Assembly (NCBI RefSeq): GCF_008933155.1
Contig: NZ_WBVP01000002.1
Coordinates: 186,001-250,000 of the forward strand
DNA: 64,000 nt
Source of the DNA: Aliivibrio finisterrensis
GTDB taxonomy: Bacteria > Pseudomonadota > Gammaproteobacteria > Enterobacterales > Vibrionaceae
Reading direction: 5' to 3'
The notes under the pieces were generated by a model. The model did not search any database and had not been told where the DNA came from. It saw only the letters and a program-made list of their open reading frames with translations. Of this stretch, positions 51,915-62,018 are shown piece after piece; within the stretch, counting starts at the first letter, position 1, and every line of letters starts with the position of its first letter. Both the position numbers and the translations under genes were made by a program.

Positions 51915-53651
51915 ATGGATAACGAGAAAATGATAGAGCTGTTAAACCGGAAAATTCAGCGAGAGAAAAAAGCTCGTAAAGCCGCAGAAACCTTACTTGA
52001 AAAGAAAAGTAATGAGCTTTATCGCGCCAAAAAGTTGGTTGAAGACACGTTACTTATGGTGCAAAAGCAAGCTGAGAATGATGTAGCTCTATTGAAATTT
52101 AAAAGTTATCTTGACGCTCTTTTTTTGGAGTATAGCCAGCGATTACTGCAAGAGACTTTAACTAAAGGTCTATTGAAACGATTACTTGAAGATCTTGTTA
52201 ATATTGAGCCAATACAAGCGATTCATCTCTCTTCAAGCCTAGCGACGCAAGAGCATGATATTAGTGTTTACTATACTGATAATAGCATTCAATTTGGTGA
52301 TTTATCTGTATCTGAACACTCTTTAGATTGGAATGCTGAGTGTACTCAGTTGATTGTTTACCTTCACCAAGATGATGTGCAATGTGGCGCGTTGCAAGTT
52401 ATGTTTATTCTACCTCCTAGCCCTACATGGTATGACACCATTGAGAATCAGTTTAGTTTGTTTTCTGAGATGCTCAGTGCAGCTTTTGAAAGACAAAAAT
52501 TATTAGAAGAAACGCTTAAGGAGAAACAAAGGGCTGAGAAATCAGAACAAGCAACTAGAGATTTTATTGCCATGATAAACCATGAACTCAGAACGCCTCT
52601 TAATGGGTTATTAGGCTCGGCTGAGCTAATGGAAGATACCGTTATTACCCCATATCAGCGTACGTTGCTTGAGACAGTACATCAGTCTGGTGCGATGCTT
52701 AGAGTGATTATTAATGACTTGCTTGATTTCAGTAAAATGAGTGCTGGAATGTTAGCTCTTAAAGTGGGCAACTTTTCACCAAATCGACTTATATCGACTA
52801 TTCAGCAAATATTCACTCTCCAAATTGAAGAAAAAAACCTGGCTTTTGAAGTTAATTTGACTCCAAATCTCCCCGAAATGTTGCAAGGTGATGTAGATAG
52901 AATTCAACAAATTATTGTAAATCTCATTGGCAATGCGATTAAATTTACCAAAGAAGGTAAGATAATATTGTCGGTTTTTTGGGTTAATAATGCACTACAA
53001 ATAATCGTATCAGATACCGGTTGTGGTATCCCTAAAGATAAGCAAACCAGTCTTTTTGATCCTTTTATTCAGGTGGATAATTCGAGTCAGAGGCAGTTCG
53101 AAGGAACAGGACTAGGCTTGTCTATTTGCCAGTTTTTAGTATCAGTCATGCATGGTGGTATTTCGTTGTCTAGTCAAGAGGGAATTGGTACGGAATTTAC
53201 GGTATTGCTCCCACTTAATGAACCCTCTATTCAGCAAGGGAGTAATGATTACGAGGTTGGTTCTTCTTTTCCAATTGAGCAACTTTCTATCTTGGCTGTA
53301 GAAGATAATAAGATGAATCAGACGATTTTAAAGATGATGTTAGCCAAAATCGGAATTATTCCGGAGTTTGCCGAAAATGGTCAGCAAGCGATTGATTTTT
53401 TAAATAAGAATGAAATTGATATTGTACTGATGGATTGTCGGATGCCAATAATGGACGGTTTTGAAGCGACAAAAAAATTAAGAGAGAACGGGTATAGTAA
53501 ACCGATCATTGCGCTTACGGCGGGAACGACGTCGATGGAAGTAGAGCAGTGTATTGCGGCAGGAATGGACTATGCGTTGAGTAAGCCTTATAAATTAATA
53601 GAACTTGAAGCGATGTTGAAACGAGGGGGGCAACACTTGTTAAATAGATAG
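51915..53651 (+). CDS. hnoK: H-NOX-associated hybrid histidine kinase (HnoK)
   Basis: A 578-residue cytoplasmic hybrid kinase with no membrane segment. An N-terminal coiled coil (residues 1-60) precedes a sensor-like region (about 60-190). The HisKA phospho-His is H223 in FIAMINHELRTPLNG. The ATP-binding domain has the N-box at N340 (GNAIKFT), G1 DTGCGIP and G2 GTGLGLS. The C-terminal receiver has its phospho-Asp at D507 (LMDCRMP). There is no Hpt domain, so it should pass phosphate to a separate Hpt protein, as HqsK does to LuxU in V. harveyi. GGGGG precedes the start. Confidence 0.92.
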   Translation: MDNEKMIELLNRKIQREKKARKAAETLLEKKSNELYRAKKLVEDTLLMVQKQAENDVALLKFKSYLDALFLEYSQRLLQETLTKGLLKRLLEDLVNIEPIQAIHLSSSLATQEHDISVYYTDNSIQFGDLSVSEHSLDWNAECTQLIVYLHQDDVQCGALQVMFILPPSPTWYDTIENQFSLFSEMLSAAFERQKLLEETLKEKQRAEKSEQATRDFIAMINHELRTPLNGLLGSAELMEDTVITPYQRTLLETVHQSGAMLRVIINDLLDFSKMSAGMLALKVGNFSPNRLISTIQQIFTLQIEEKNLAFEVNLTPNLPEMLQGDVDRIQQIIVNLIGNAIKFTKEGKIILSVFWVNNALQIIVSDTGCGIPKDKQTSLFDPFIQVDNSSQRQFEGTGLGLSICQFLVSVMHGGISLSSQEGIGTEFTVLLPLNEPSIQQGSNDYEVGSSFPIEQLSILAVEDNKMNQTILKMMLAKIGIIPEFAENGQQAIDFLNKNEIDIVLMDCRMPIMDGFEATKKLRENGYSKPIIALTAGTTSMEVEQCIAAGMDYALSKPYKLIELEAMLKRGGQHLLNR

Positions 53652-53660
53652 TTTGGTATA

Positions 53661-53695
53661 AAAAAACCTTACTCTATTAAAGAACAGAGTAAGGC
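53661..53695 (-). terminator. Terminator of the POT transporter gene
   Basis: CCTTACTCT and AGAGTAAGG pair around a 10-nt loop; seven T follow when read on the minus strand. Confidence 0.82.
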
Positions 53696-53719
53696 TATAA
53701 TATTCAAAAAGAGGTGAGA

Positions 53720-55195
53720 TTATACTTCTTGTTCTTTTAGTTCTGCTGTTTCTGCATGTTTGCTACTTTCAAGCATCTTACGAATAATGAATGAAGCAAT
53801 AAAAGCAACTGCAACCATGACAACTGCTAGAATGGTTAATAGTTGGAAATAACCGCCATAAACCGTTTGCACAAATTCCTGAGTGATGACTTGACCTTTC
53901 TCTTGAGCGATAGAGGTTGAGAATACCGCCCCAATAATGCCACTTAACGCCATCGCAACAGAGAATAGACTGACAGAAAAGCCCTCGATGTGTTTTGGTG
54001 CTACAGACAGAATGAATGCAACCACTAAGCTGCCTACGATAACTTCAGCAAACGCTTGGAAGAAGTGAATTAATAAAAACACTTCAGGACGAATGATTAC
54101 ATCTTCACCCACGCTCATTACCGCCATGGTTAAAATACCAAAAGCAATGGCTGTAAGAATGAAGGCAAATCCAATTTTGGTTGCGGTTGAAAAATGAATA
54201 TCACGTTTCTCAAGAGCAGAAAATATCATCGCAATGATTGGGCCAGCGACAATACACCATAATGGATTCATCGCCATTGACGCTTCTGGTGCAATAGGGA
54301 TTAGGTTGAATAGGTCACCACGCATAGTATTGATGGTTACCATGGTCATTGATGTCATCATTTGACCGTAGTAAACAAAGAAAGCGGTGGTCAGTGCTGT
54401 AACGATAAGGATAGTCCCCATTTTTAATGCGTCTGATTTCTCAGATTTGATCATTAAGAAAATGAAGTAACCAATAGCGGTAAGGCCAATCGCATAAACA
54501 ATGTTTTGGCCAATATCCATGTTTGAGAACATGAAGAATACCAGTGCAATCATAGCAATAGAGGTAACTAAAAATGCAGCCCAATTTTTAGAGCTTACTG
54601 GTTTTTGGTCAATATCCGCACCAACGGTTAATAATGATTTACGGAAAACCACTAATGTCGCTAATGCAAAGAAAGCAAGAATGGCAGATAACATGAAGCT
54701 TCCATGGAAGCCAAGCACCAGTACGAACATAGGGAACAAGTACTGGCCCAATAGTGCACCTACATTATTTACTGAGTAGTTTACAGGGTAGCAATTTTCA
54801 AAATGTTCTTGAGTATCAAAGGTACGCTTGTAAAGGCTTGGATAAGAAGGGGACATTAAACCACGGCCGTAACTTGCTAATGCAATACCGCATAATGCCA
54901 TTGGAACATTGGCGGTGTATGAGCCTAAGACAAGTAATGCGTAGCCCACAGAGAAACCAAGGTAGCTAATGGTTAGTGAGCGATAAGCGCCTAAAAATTT
55001 ATCGGCAATAAAACCACCAGCGATAGCAAATAGAGGGCCAATCGATGAAAAGGCACCGACTACCATCATGGTGTCAGCTTCGCTGTAGTTTAGTTCTTCT
55101 AGGAAAAATCGAGTTAATATAACCATTACACCATAAAATGATAAGCCAAACATCATTTGGCAAAACATCATGGACTTATTTAGTTTGTTCCACAT
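53720..55195 (-). CDS. POT-family proton-coupled peptide transporter
   Basis: A 491-residue MFS protein with about 14 helices. POT features include GGFIADKFLGAYRSLTISYL and the FENCYPVNYSVNNVGALLGQ segment, a variant of the PTR2 motif. The C-terminal half contains FQAFAEVIVGSLVVAFILSV. The ExxERF motif of helix 1 is not visible (MMFGLSFYGVMVIL), so the proton-coupling site may be altered. It lies downstream of an M14 metallohydrolase and may import the dipeptides or amides that enzyme uses. Confidence 0.85.
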   Translation of the reverse strand: MWNKLNKSMMFCQMMFGLSFYGVMVILTRFFLEELNYSEADTMMVVGAFSSIGPLFAIAGGFIADKFLGAYRSLTISYLGFSVGYALLVLGSYTANVPMALCGIALASYGRGLMSPSYPSLYKRTFDTQEHFENCYPVNYSVNNVGALLGQYLFPMFVLVLGFHGSFMLSAILAFFALATLVVFRKSLLTVGADIDQKPVSSKNWAAFLVTSIAMIALVFFMFSNMDIGQNIVYAIGLTAIGYFIFLMIKSEKSDALKMGTILIVTALTTAFFVYYGQMMTSMTMVTINTMRGDLFNLIPIAPEASMAMNPLWCIVAGPIIAMIFSALEKRDIHFSTATKIGFAFILTAIAFGILTMAVMSVGEDVIIRPEVFLLIHFFQAFAEVIVGSLVVAFILSVAPKHIEGFSVSLFSVAMALSGIIGAVFSTSIAQEKGQVITQEFVQTVYGGYFQLLTILAVVMVAVAFIASFIIRKMLESSKHAETAELKEQEV

Positions 55196-55388
55196 AAGGT
55201 TTCTCTTTTAGATAATTACTTCACGTATTTTACCATTAAGAGAATGTAACAAAATACGAATTTTTTATTTTTTCATCGGAGAAATATTGTAAGTAAGGGT
55301 GTTTTTTAGTGGGATATATTACAATTTATTAATAATTCTATATATTCATTTTCTTGTGATTGCTAAGTGTACGATGTTTTGATAGAAA

Positions 55389-55434
55389 ATAGATGAATCA
55401 TTCAAAAGGTGTCCTTTTTGATCCGAATCATCTA
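55389..55434 (-). terminator. Possible terminator of the M14 gene
   Basis: A long imperfect hairpin: AGATGAATCATTCAAAAGG on one side and CCTTTTTGATCCGAATCATC on the other around TGT. A short T-rich stretch follows on the minus strand. It partly separates the M14 and POT genes. Confidence 0.45.
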
Positions 55435-55458
55435 TTTGCTAAATAGGAAGGCTCTCTA

Positions 55459-56379
55459 TTACTTTTGGGCTAATAGATACTCAACGCCACCAACAATGGC
55501 GGCAACTTGTGCATCGTTACACTCTTGTGCTGTTACTTTGTCGCTGTCCGGATACACTTCAGTTGTCGATACAAAATCAGCATCTGTTAGACCTGCACAC
55601 AAGCCTAACTTCTTCGTTGGGTATTCAATTACGCCTTCTTGAACCACATCAGAGCCAATAATTTGGTTATTCTCATCAGGTGGTGCAATGTGTGTAACGG
55701 TACGAACAGAATCAATGATGGCTGTTTGAAATGCCGTTGCTGGTTTTTCTGTATCACCTACCGTGTAGAAACCATCAGGAATGTAACCTTCAATGTATTC
55801 TAGGCCATCGCGTGCAGCTAATGCAGGGCGAAATTCTGTTTCATCACTGTCTGTCGTTTCATGCAGATCAATGTGCGCAAAAATAGGCGTTCCAAGTGAT
55901 GCAACTAATGCCATTAATCCTGCCGATTCTTCAGCAGGGCTATCTGCATAAAAAGAACGGTTTGGATCCGTCGCTGTTGGGTTCCAACGATTAATCACTT
56001 CATAACCCCATGGGCTAACACAAGGGGCAACAACAATATTAAACCATTGGCTGTAATGCTCAGCTTTGGTGTCCACAAATTGCAATGCACCATGAACGCC
56101 TGAAGTTTCATAGCCATGAACACCACCGCTAATTAATAGTGTTGGTTTTGTATTATCCCATTGGCGAGTTTTAATGCACAATAATGGAAAGCGCGATTCG
56201 TCATACGATAATGCGCCATATTGAGAAACATCAAAACGCTCTGCTAATGCTTGAATTTTCGTCACAACTTCATCTTGGTATGAACGTTTTACTGTCATGC
56301 TTGCAAGCCAAGCCGCTTTTTCGGTTTCACCCCAAGGTTGACCTTTTGTTCCAATTGGGTAGCTGTAATCGTCTTTCAT
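55459..56379 (-). CDS. M14-type zinc metallohydrolase (succinylglutamate desuccinylase/aspartoacylase-like)
   Basis: A 306-residue cytoplasmic carboxypeptidase-fold enzyme. The zinc ligands are His/Glu in SGGVHGYETSG and a later His in AHIDLHETTD. The substrate Arg/Asn region is NRWNPTATDPNRSF. There is no signal peptide. The subgroup removes acyl groups from amino acids or cleaves small peptides; the exact substrate is unknown. It starts 36 bp after the mshQ stop on the same strand, so read-through from the msh operon is possible. Confidence 0.83.
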   Translation of the reverse strand: MKDDYSYPIGTKGQPWGETEKAAWLASMTVKRSYQDEVVTKIQALAERFDVSQYGALSYDESRFPLLCIKTRQWDNTKPTLLISGGVHGYETSGVHGALQFVDTKAEHYSQWFNIVVAPCVSPWGYEVINRWNPTATDPNRSFYADSPAEESAGLMALVASLGTPIFAHIDLHETTDSDETEFRPALAARDGLEYIEGYIPDGFYTVGDTEKPATAFQTAIIDSVRTVTHIAPPDENNQIIGSDVVQEGVIEYPTKKLGLCAGLTDADFVSTTEVYPDSDKVTAQECNDAQVAAIVGGVEYLLAQK

Positions 56380-56415
56380 GATGCTTCCTTATTAATTATG
56401 GCTATCTGTATGAAC

Positions 56416-59400
56416 TTAGTTGGTTTGTTCATGGCTCCATATAATACGATCACTTCCGCGATAAATCCCAAAATGAATGGTTGCTTTAATGAAATCTTCA
56501 AAAGAATCGTTATTGTCTTGGTCTTGCTGTAGCCAAGGCAGGTTAACTAATGACAAGGTAGGAATGACTTGCCCTTGATTTCCATTTCCTGGGGCTGTGA
56601 AGTCCATACTTGTAAGTCCATCATTTATGTTGGTACTAGTTAAACTTGCAGCTGTTGTTCCTTTTCCTACAGGCAAGGCATTTGGATCTTTACCCACATC
56701 AAATGAAAAATCAGGTATTGCGAGTACTGTGCAGGAGTCAGCATCATTACGAATAAAGCTACCAGAATCGTAATATTCAGTCTCAATTCTCGATTGAAGT
56801 GCATTTAACTCTGAGCCATACGCATCTTCCATTGTTATTCGTCCCCACTTTTGCTGATGCTCAGGCGTGGCAGGGAAATCATAATTAAGGCAATTGCCTG
56901 TGGCATTTAACTTATAACAAACGCCATCTTGATCTTCGATGTCTTCAGCAGTAAGCGCTAAAGTGATGGTGTCATTGGTTGGTGATATCGGATCAAACGG
57001 TTTGTTATAACGCAGTTTGGCATTTTGCAGTTGTACCTTATTCTGCAGAGGCAATTTAATGACATTACCAGAAGAAGCAAAACCTGCGCGTCGACCAAGG
57101 ATAGAAAGCGAGTCACTGTCTATCACTTTAATATTGGAAGGTGAAGCCGAATAGGTTCTAAAATCCCACTCTTTGTTATAGCGCCACCATTGGCCGATAC
57201 TGTAGTTTTGTAAACGACCACCTGTGTATGAGAGAGGCGTTATCTCTAACGTTGGCAAGGTATCAAACACGAACGTTTGTCCCATGTAAGTATAAGTTCT
57301 GCAAGCATTTTTGATGGTAGGTTGTTCGGCAGATAAACTAAAATACGCCGGAATAAATCGACCAATGGCCCCCGTATTCGCGGCTTTAATCTGATATGCA
57401 TTACTGCCTAAGTACTCGATAGGTGGCGTGATTGATATATCAAAAACACCGACCTCACTAATGCTTTGCTTAAACGAATTTGTGCTGTCTTGTTTTGCAG
57501 CATGATTATAAGTATTAACTAATAAATTCCCTGTATTGCCACCAATGTTTTGGGCAGGAGCAATAAGTGTGTGGTCTAATATTAAATTATTTTGAGCATA
57601 GTTTGGAGTTACTGGATTATCAGTTAAATTGGTGTCGTTATCCTTCTCCCATGCGTGAGCCTTAATGTTTAAGTTAAACTCTTCACCAGCATGAGCGAAA
57701 ATGGAGCAACTTGTGTCTTCTGATTGACAACGACCGTTAGCATTTGAATTGTTTTTATCGCTTACTGACGCACTTAAGCCAACAGGAAAACTGACAAATT
57801 GATCGCTCCCTTCAATATCTTGGCTATACGATTTTGCGTATTTAGCATTGAGTTGCAGTTGTCCGGCATCAATATAATTTAACGTAATTTGAGCCTCATT
57901 ATTGGCAAAGTTTAACGTGAATGTAGTCGGAGACGCTTCTTGTTTTCCTATCTCATTCCATGAATCATTAACGAGTCCATATAAGCTTGGTGAGCCAATA
58001 ATATTTGTTTTGCTTGGTGAAATATAATCAGACCATAATTGAATGTTTTTTGTACCAGTAAATGAACTACCACAGCCTTTAATAGTTGCTGTAACGGGTT
58101 TATTGGCTAATTTGTCAGGAACAGTAACGGTTAACCCCTCAGATTTGAAATTGAGAGTACAGTTTTGGTTACTTAATGAACCGCCATTAATACTGCATAA
58201 GGTGTTGCTGAATGGTTTTGTTGAGGGAGATGAGCTATCAACATTCAAGCTCACATTCCCTTGAGTTGGTTTACCTATGGACAGGTTCGCAATACCATTT
58301 TTCATTGTGATATTGTTTCCACCAAGCCAATAACCATCCGCACCTAAGTTACTTGTATTAAGAGTGACATCAATCTCATCGGTAAATAAGCTTGAGCAAG
58401 AGGCATCAGCACACGCTCGCAATGTCACGTTAGACACATCGCAAGTAGAGCCTTGCCCTGAGTGGTCAAATTCAAAATGGTCAATTTGCTCTCCAATCGG
58501 TTTTGAATACAGAGCACACACTTTGAAATTATCTATTTCATGAGTGTTATATAACTGCCCTGTTGAACCAGTTAAAGACATGATGAAGTTTTCAGGTGTT
58601 TCATCTTGATTGTATTGAGAGCTCAGTACATTTATCGGCCCAATGATTTTGTTAAAACGAGGAGTGTTTCCCTTAGGTTCTACACTTCGTTCAACGGTTA
58701 CATTAGCTGTATTATTACTTCTTGAGTCGATAGTGATACGATAACGATGGGTGTTATAGTTGCCATTATTTCCGTCAATATTTGGAGAAACCTTTTCTCC
58801 ATCTATATAGTTATATCCAGAGTATTGCTGGCCTGATCCTCGGAGTACAACAGATTGATTGGTAGAGTAAGAGTTGTGGTTTTTTGACCCTCCTTCTTTT
58901 GAATAGTTACCGTATTCATCTAAACCAATACCTAGCCAACCACCAGCAAAACCAGGTTTTACCGCTTCTGAGTTCTTCTTGAATCCATAACCTAAAGGAC
59001 CACCAAATGCGCCTGCTTGAGGGGTTATTTCTGCATCAGAAAATACAATAGCAAGGCCGTCAGCACCATTGCCACCATACGCCATATAATCGAACTCCAC
59101 CTCTATCTTGTTACCAAGAGCAGGGTATAAATATTGATAAGAAGAAGCCGTTGATTGTGCTCTTCTTGCTTGAGTTAATTGTAATCGACCATTGATTATT
59201 TTAGGAATAAAACTGCCACTACTAGAGCTCGTCACCCAATTGCTGTCTAAATTTCCACTATTAAAATTATCTTCATAACAGGTAGGTAAAACCACATCAG
59301 GACATGGATGGCGTAGCTCATATAGCTGTTCAATTTGCTCGTCAGATAAGGCTTGATCAAATACGTTTACTTCATCAATTAAGCCATTAAAAGTACGAGT

Positions 59401-60831
59401 TAGATCATAATCATTACCTACTTGTAGTGGCTGATTATTTACCTGTAAGTGTTTTAGTGGAGAGACGTCTTCAGTGATGGATTTTACTTTTTCGCCATTA
59501 ATAAAAATCGAGGCTTTATTTCTATCGTGAGCGTTATAGCGAATGGTAACGTGCGACCACTGGTTTTTGGGAATACTTTGTGTCGTCGTTAGGTTCATAG
59601 GGTAGCGAGAGTTTTTTAACTCCCAATACCAATTGACTTGGCCATGTGAGTTTAAATGAAATTCATAATTACCATTTTTTGAGACAATGGTATTAAGGCG
59701 ACCGCTAGAAGGGTATGAGCTTGGGTTTATCCATGCACTGACCGTAATCGTATCTTCATTAGAGAGTTTGCTGTTATTAGGAACTTCAATGTATTGCTGC
59801 TGTGATTTATTAAACGATCCATAGCCACAAGTCCCCATCTTGGCTACATCGATAGGCAGGGCTGGGTTGTCTTTTTGAGGAGCAAGGTTATTAATAGCGA
59901 TACCGTCATAGCCGTTGCCAGAGCTGTCTTTGACCTCTCCAATCGAACCGTTCCACGAGTCTTCATCTAAGCGTAGAGATAGTATAGGGTAAGCTTCTGG
60001 TTCTGGTGGCGTTGTCGCTTTATTGATACGGCTATTACCTTCCATAAATAATTTCTTACTAGAGACTCGACCATTGATATGGCTATCATTGTTTAATGAA
60101 AGAAGGTTATTCGCATACACATAGCCTTCTAGATAGGCATTGTTATTTAGTTGTATATTATTAAATCCAATAACAGTAAGTGAGGCATTCTGTTCTAGAG
60201 TCATTTTCGTATTGTTATTTAGAAGAAAATTATCATAAACAAATAAACGAACACTCCCTGAAATTTTAATGTGCGCGTTGCCGCTGGTAGATATTTGAGT
60301 AATCCAGTAGTCGCCGGATAGTAAGGTAAGAGTCACATTATCTTCTAGATCTAAGCTACTAATATAAGTAGTGCCGCTTGAGTTTTTAAAACTAGCGCGA
60401 CATGAATTACGTAACTCAATACGATTGTATTTCTTTGACTTAAACTCCTCTTGCCCAGAGTTACAGACTTCATTTTTAGGAGAATAGTGAGTTTTAAAAT
60501 TACCTAGCGATAAAGAAGGTGCAGTATAGCCTGTTATTTCACAAAGTTGATAACTACCATGCCCATCATCACAGCTATTGCTGGGTAATCCGGCTCCTTT
60601 ATTACTAGAGCAGTAATTTAATGCAGCGCCTTTCGTTTCATTAATCTTTGCTGAGTTATTGAGTTCTAATTGGGCGTACGAGCAACTTTCCCCTGAGCTT
60701 TTATGTCCTTGAGCAACATCTGGAAAGTAAGTATTTGGATTAATGGTCGGAAAAGCAAATGCACTCAGTGGCATCAAACATAAGCTAAAGGCTGAAATAA
60801 TGAGTGAGCGAGAGAAAAGTTTAGTCATCAC
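56416..60831 (-). CDS. mshQ: MSHA pilus biogenesis protein MshQ
   Basis: A 1471-residue exported protein, with a signal peptide ending PLSAFA-F. Residues about 130-270 form a repetitive strand-rich part with many N/L-rich turns. A LamG/concanavalin-like domain follows (about 285-510, DTITVSAWINPSSYPSSGRL). A second lectin-like domain is at about 520-760 (EVEFDYMAYGGNGADGLAIV). The C-terminal half is the DUF6701 region typical of MshQ. It is last in the mshCDOPQ operon and overlaps mshP by 11 bp. It probably acts as a tip-associated or secreted adhesin, which is inference. Confidence 0.88.
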   Translation of the reverse strand: MMTKLFSRSLIISAFSLCLMPLSAFAFPTINPNTYFPDVAQGHKSSGESCSYAQLELNNSAKINETKGAALNYCSSNKGAGLPSNSCDDGHGSYQLCEITGYTAPSLSLGNFKTHYSPKNEVCNSGQEEFKSKKYNRIELRNSCRASFKNSSGTTYISSLDLEDNVTLTLLSGDYWITQISTSGNAHIKISGSVRLFVYDNFLLNNNTKMTLEQNASLTVIGFNNIQLNNNAYLEGYVYANNLLSLNNDSHINGRVSSKKLFMEGNSRINKATTPPEPEAYPILSLRLDEDSWNGSIGEVKDSSGNGYDGIAINNLAPQKDNPALPIDVAKMGTCGYGSFNKSQQQYIEVPNNSKLSNEDTITVSAWINPSSYPSSGRLNTIVSKNGNYEFHLNSHGQVNWYWELKNSRYPMNLTTTQSIPKNQWSHVTIRYNAHDRNKASIFINGEKVKSITEDVSPLKHLQVNNQPLQVGNDYDLTRTFNGLIDEVNVFDQALSDEQIEQLYELRHPCPDVVLPTCYEDNFNSGNLDSNWVTSSSSGSFIPKIINGRLQLTQARRAQSTASSYQYLYPALGNKIEVEFDYMAYGGNGADGLAIVFSDAEITPQAGAFGGPLGYGFKKNSEAVKPGFAGGWLGIGLDEYGNYSKEGGSKNHNSYSTNQSVVLRGSGQQYSGYNYIDGEKVSPNIDGNNGNYNTHRYRITIDSRSNNTANVTVERSVEPKGNTPRFNKIIGPINVLSSQYNQDETPENFIMSLTGSTGQLYNTHEIDNFKVCALYSKPIGEQIDHFEFDHSGQGSTCDVSNVTLRACADASCSSLFTDEIDVTLNTSNLGADGYWLGGNNITMKNGIANLSIGKPTQGNVSLNVDSSSPSTKPFSNTLCSINGGSLSNQNCTLNFKSEGLTVTVPDKLANKPVTATIKGCGSSFTGTKNIQLWSDYISPSKTNIIGSPSLYGLVNDSWNEIGKQEASPTTFTLNFANNEAQITLNYIDAGQLQLNAKYAKSYSQDIEGSDQFVSFPVGLSASVSDKNNSNANGRCQSEDTSCSIFAHAGEEFNLNIKAHAWEKDNDTNLTDNPVTPNYAQNNLILDHTLIAPAQNIGGNTGNLLVNTYNHAAKQDSTNSFKQSISEVGVFDISITPPIEYLGSNAYQIKAANTGAIGRFIPAYFSLSAEQPTIKNACRTYTYMGQTFVFDTLPTLEITPLSYTGGRLQNYSIGQWWRYNKEWDFRTYSASPSNIKVIDSDSLSILGRRAGFASSGNVIKLPLQNKVQLQNAKLRYNKPFDPISPTNDTITLALTAEDIEDQDGVCYKLNATGNCLNYDFPATPEHQQKWGRITMEDAYGSELNALQSRIETEYYDSGSFIRNDADSCTVLAIPDFSFDVGKDPNALPVGKGTTAASLTSTNINDGLTSMDFTAPGNGNQGQVIPTLSLVNLPWLQQDQDNNDSFEDFIKATIHFGIYRGSDRIIWSHEQTN

Positions 60832-61252
60832 TGCGAATACCTACTTCAATAATACGTTGCAAGGTGGTGGTTCCAAATTTACATGTTGCTGTACTTGTTA
60901 GGTTATACACTTCTCTACCTGAATCTAGTTTGCCAATAGGTGTACATTTTACTTCTGCTGTACATTGCGATAAGCCTTCGCCTTTAAATGTATAAATACT
61001 TGCTGGATTATCAGTAGTAAAACAACTACCTGATTTATCCATGTAGAAACGACTGATCTCAATTTGAGAGCCAGATTGAGCTGCCATATTAGTTCGCGTG
61101 CCCATAATAGAAGTCACGATATGCGTACTCATTTTCTGTTGGTTCTTCGTTGCCATAAGAGCCAAAAAACCAACAATAACGATAACAAAAACAGTAAGAA
61201 TAAGTGCTGAGCCATTATGATGACTAAGGCGTGTTTGCGATAAGGACATCAT
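60821..61252 (-). CDS. mshP: MSHA pilin-like protein MshP
   Basis: A 143-residue pilin-like protein. The N-terminal segment GSALILTVFVIVIVGFLALM is hydrophobic like a PilX-type prepilin. It lacks the usual Glu5 and clear G-F cleavage site, as is typical for MshP/PilX. Four Cys in the C-terminal half (SCFTTDN, QCTAEVKCTP, TCKFG) could form disulfides. It overlaps mshO by 29 bp and mshQ by 11 bp. Confidence 0.85.
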   Translation of the reverse strand: MMSLSQTRLSHHNGSALILTVFVIVIVGFLALMATKNQQKMSTHIVTSIMGTRTNMAAQSGSQIEISRFYMDKSGSCFTTDNPASIYTFKGEGLSQCTAEVKCTPIGKLDSGREVYNLTSTATCKFGTTTLQRIIEVGIRSDD

Positions 61253-62018
61253 GATCCAACCTCACTTCTTCATTATTGTCACTAAAGACAAATTGCAGTT
61301 TTACTAAGCCATTACGCACGAGAGAAGCTTGCTTAACATCAAATTGAACACTTTTGATTTTTTCAGCCATTAACTCACGATCTCCCGCACTTAATTCAGC
61401 AGGAGAAAGTTCACTGCGAGACAACGGATAATTTGCATAACGATATAATAGGCTGTCTTCTAAGCAATAAGCCACAGGGGTTTTGTAGGCAAATAAGCGA
61501 TGGGCAGGGGAGTTTGCCGTAAAACTGGTTTCTTGAGTAAACTCAATTTCTACGGTTGTAGCTTCAGGGGCTGGCGTAAAATCGATATTGTTTTTAACCT
61601 CAGCGACGCGATCTACGCCATTGCTTGGTATATCATCAAGTAAGTCTTGAGCATTAATTGGCATAATAACCACGCGCTCTGATTGAACAAAACCATGCTC
61701 TGGTAATACTCTCATCGTATTTGCAGATTCTGGTGCTAATGGTAGTGCTTCATAGACTGCGGTATTGGTGATTGGTAACCATTCAATGCATTGTGTTGTT
61801 TGGTTGATTTGTACGCTGTTTGGTACGGCATCACGAATTTCTTTGTGCATACGCTCTGTGACAAAACGGCCTTGTAATAGCAACTCTTCACGGGTGGTGG
61901 TATCGGCATAAATAGACATGCTGTGCTGAATAATCGCGCTGAGAGAAAGCCCAACAACGGCCAATAAGACAATTGAAACAATCATTTCAAGTAGAGTAAA
62001 CCCAAGGGAGCGTGTCAT
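61224..62018 (-). CDS. mshO: MSHA minor prepilin MshO
   Basis: A 264-residue type IV prepilin. The cleavage site is G-F in RSLGFTLLEMIVSIVLLA, with Glu5 present as the E of LLEM. A long helical spine and a globular domain (about 60-264) follow. It resembles PilW-like minor pilins. The start overlaps the mshD stop (TAATG), so it is translated in series with its neighbours. Confidence 0.88.
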   Translation of the reverse strand: MTRSLGFTLLEMIVSIVLLAVVGLSLSAIIQHSMSIYADTTTREELLLQGRFVTERMHKEIRDAVPNSVQINQTTQCIEWLPITNTAVYEALPLAPESANTMRVLPEHGFVQSERVVIMPINAQDLLDDIPSNGVDRVAEVKNNIDFTPAPEATTVEIEFTQETSFTANSPAHRLFAYKTPVAYCLEDSLLYRYANYPLSRSELSPAELSAGDRELMAEKIKSVQFDVKQASLVRNGLVKLQFVFSDNNEEVRLDHDVLIANTP

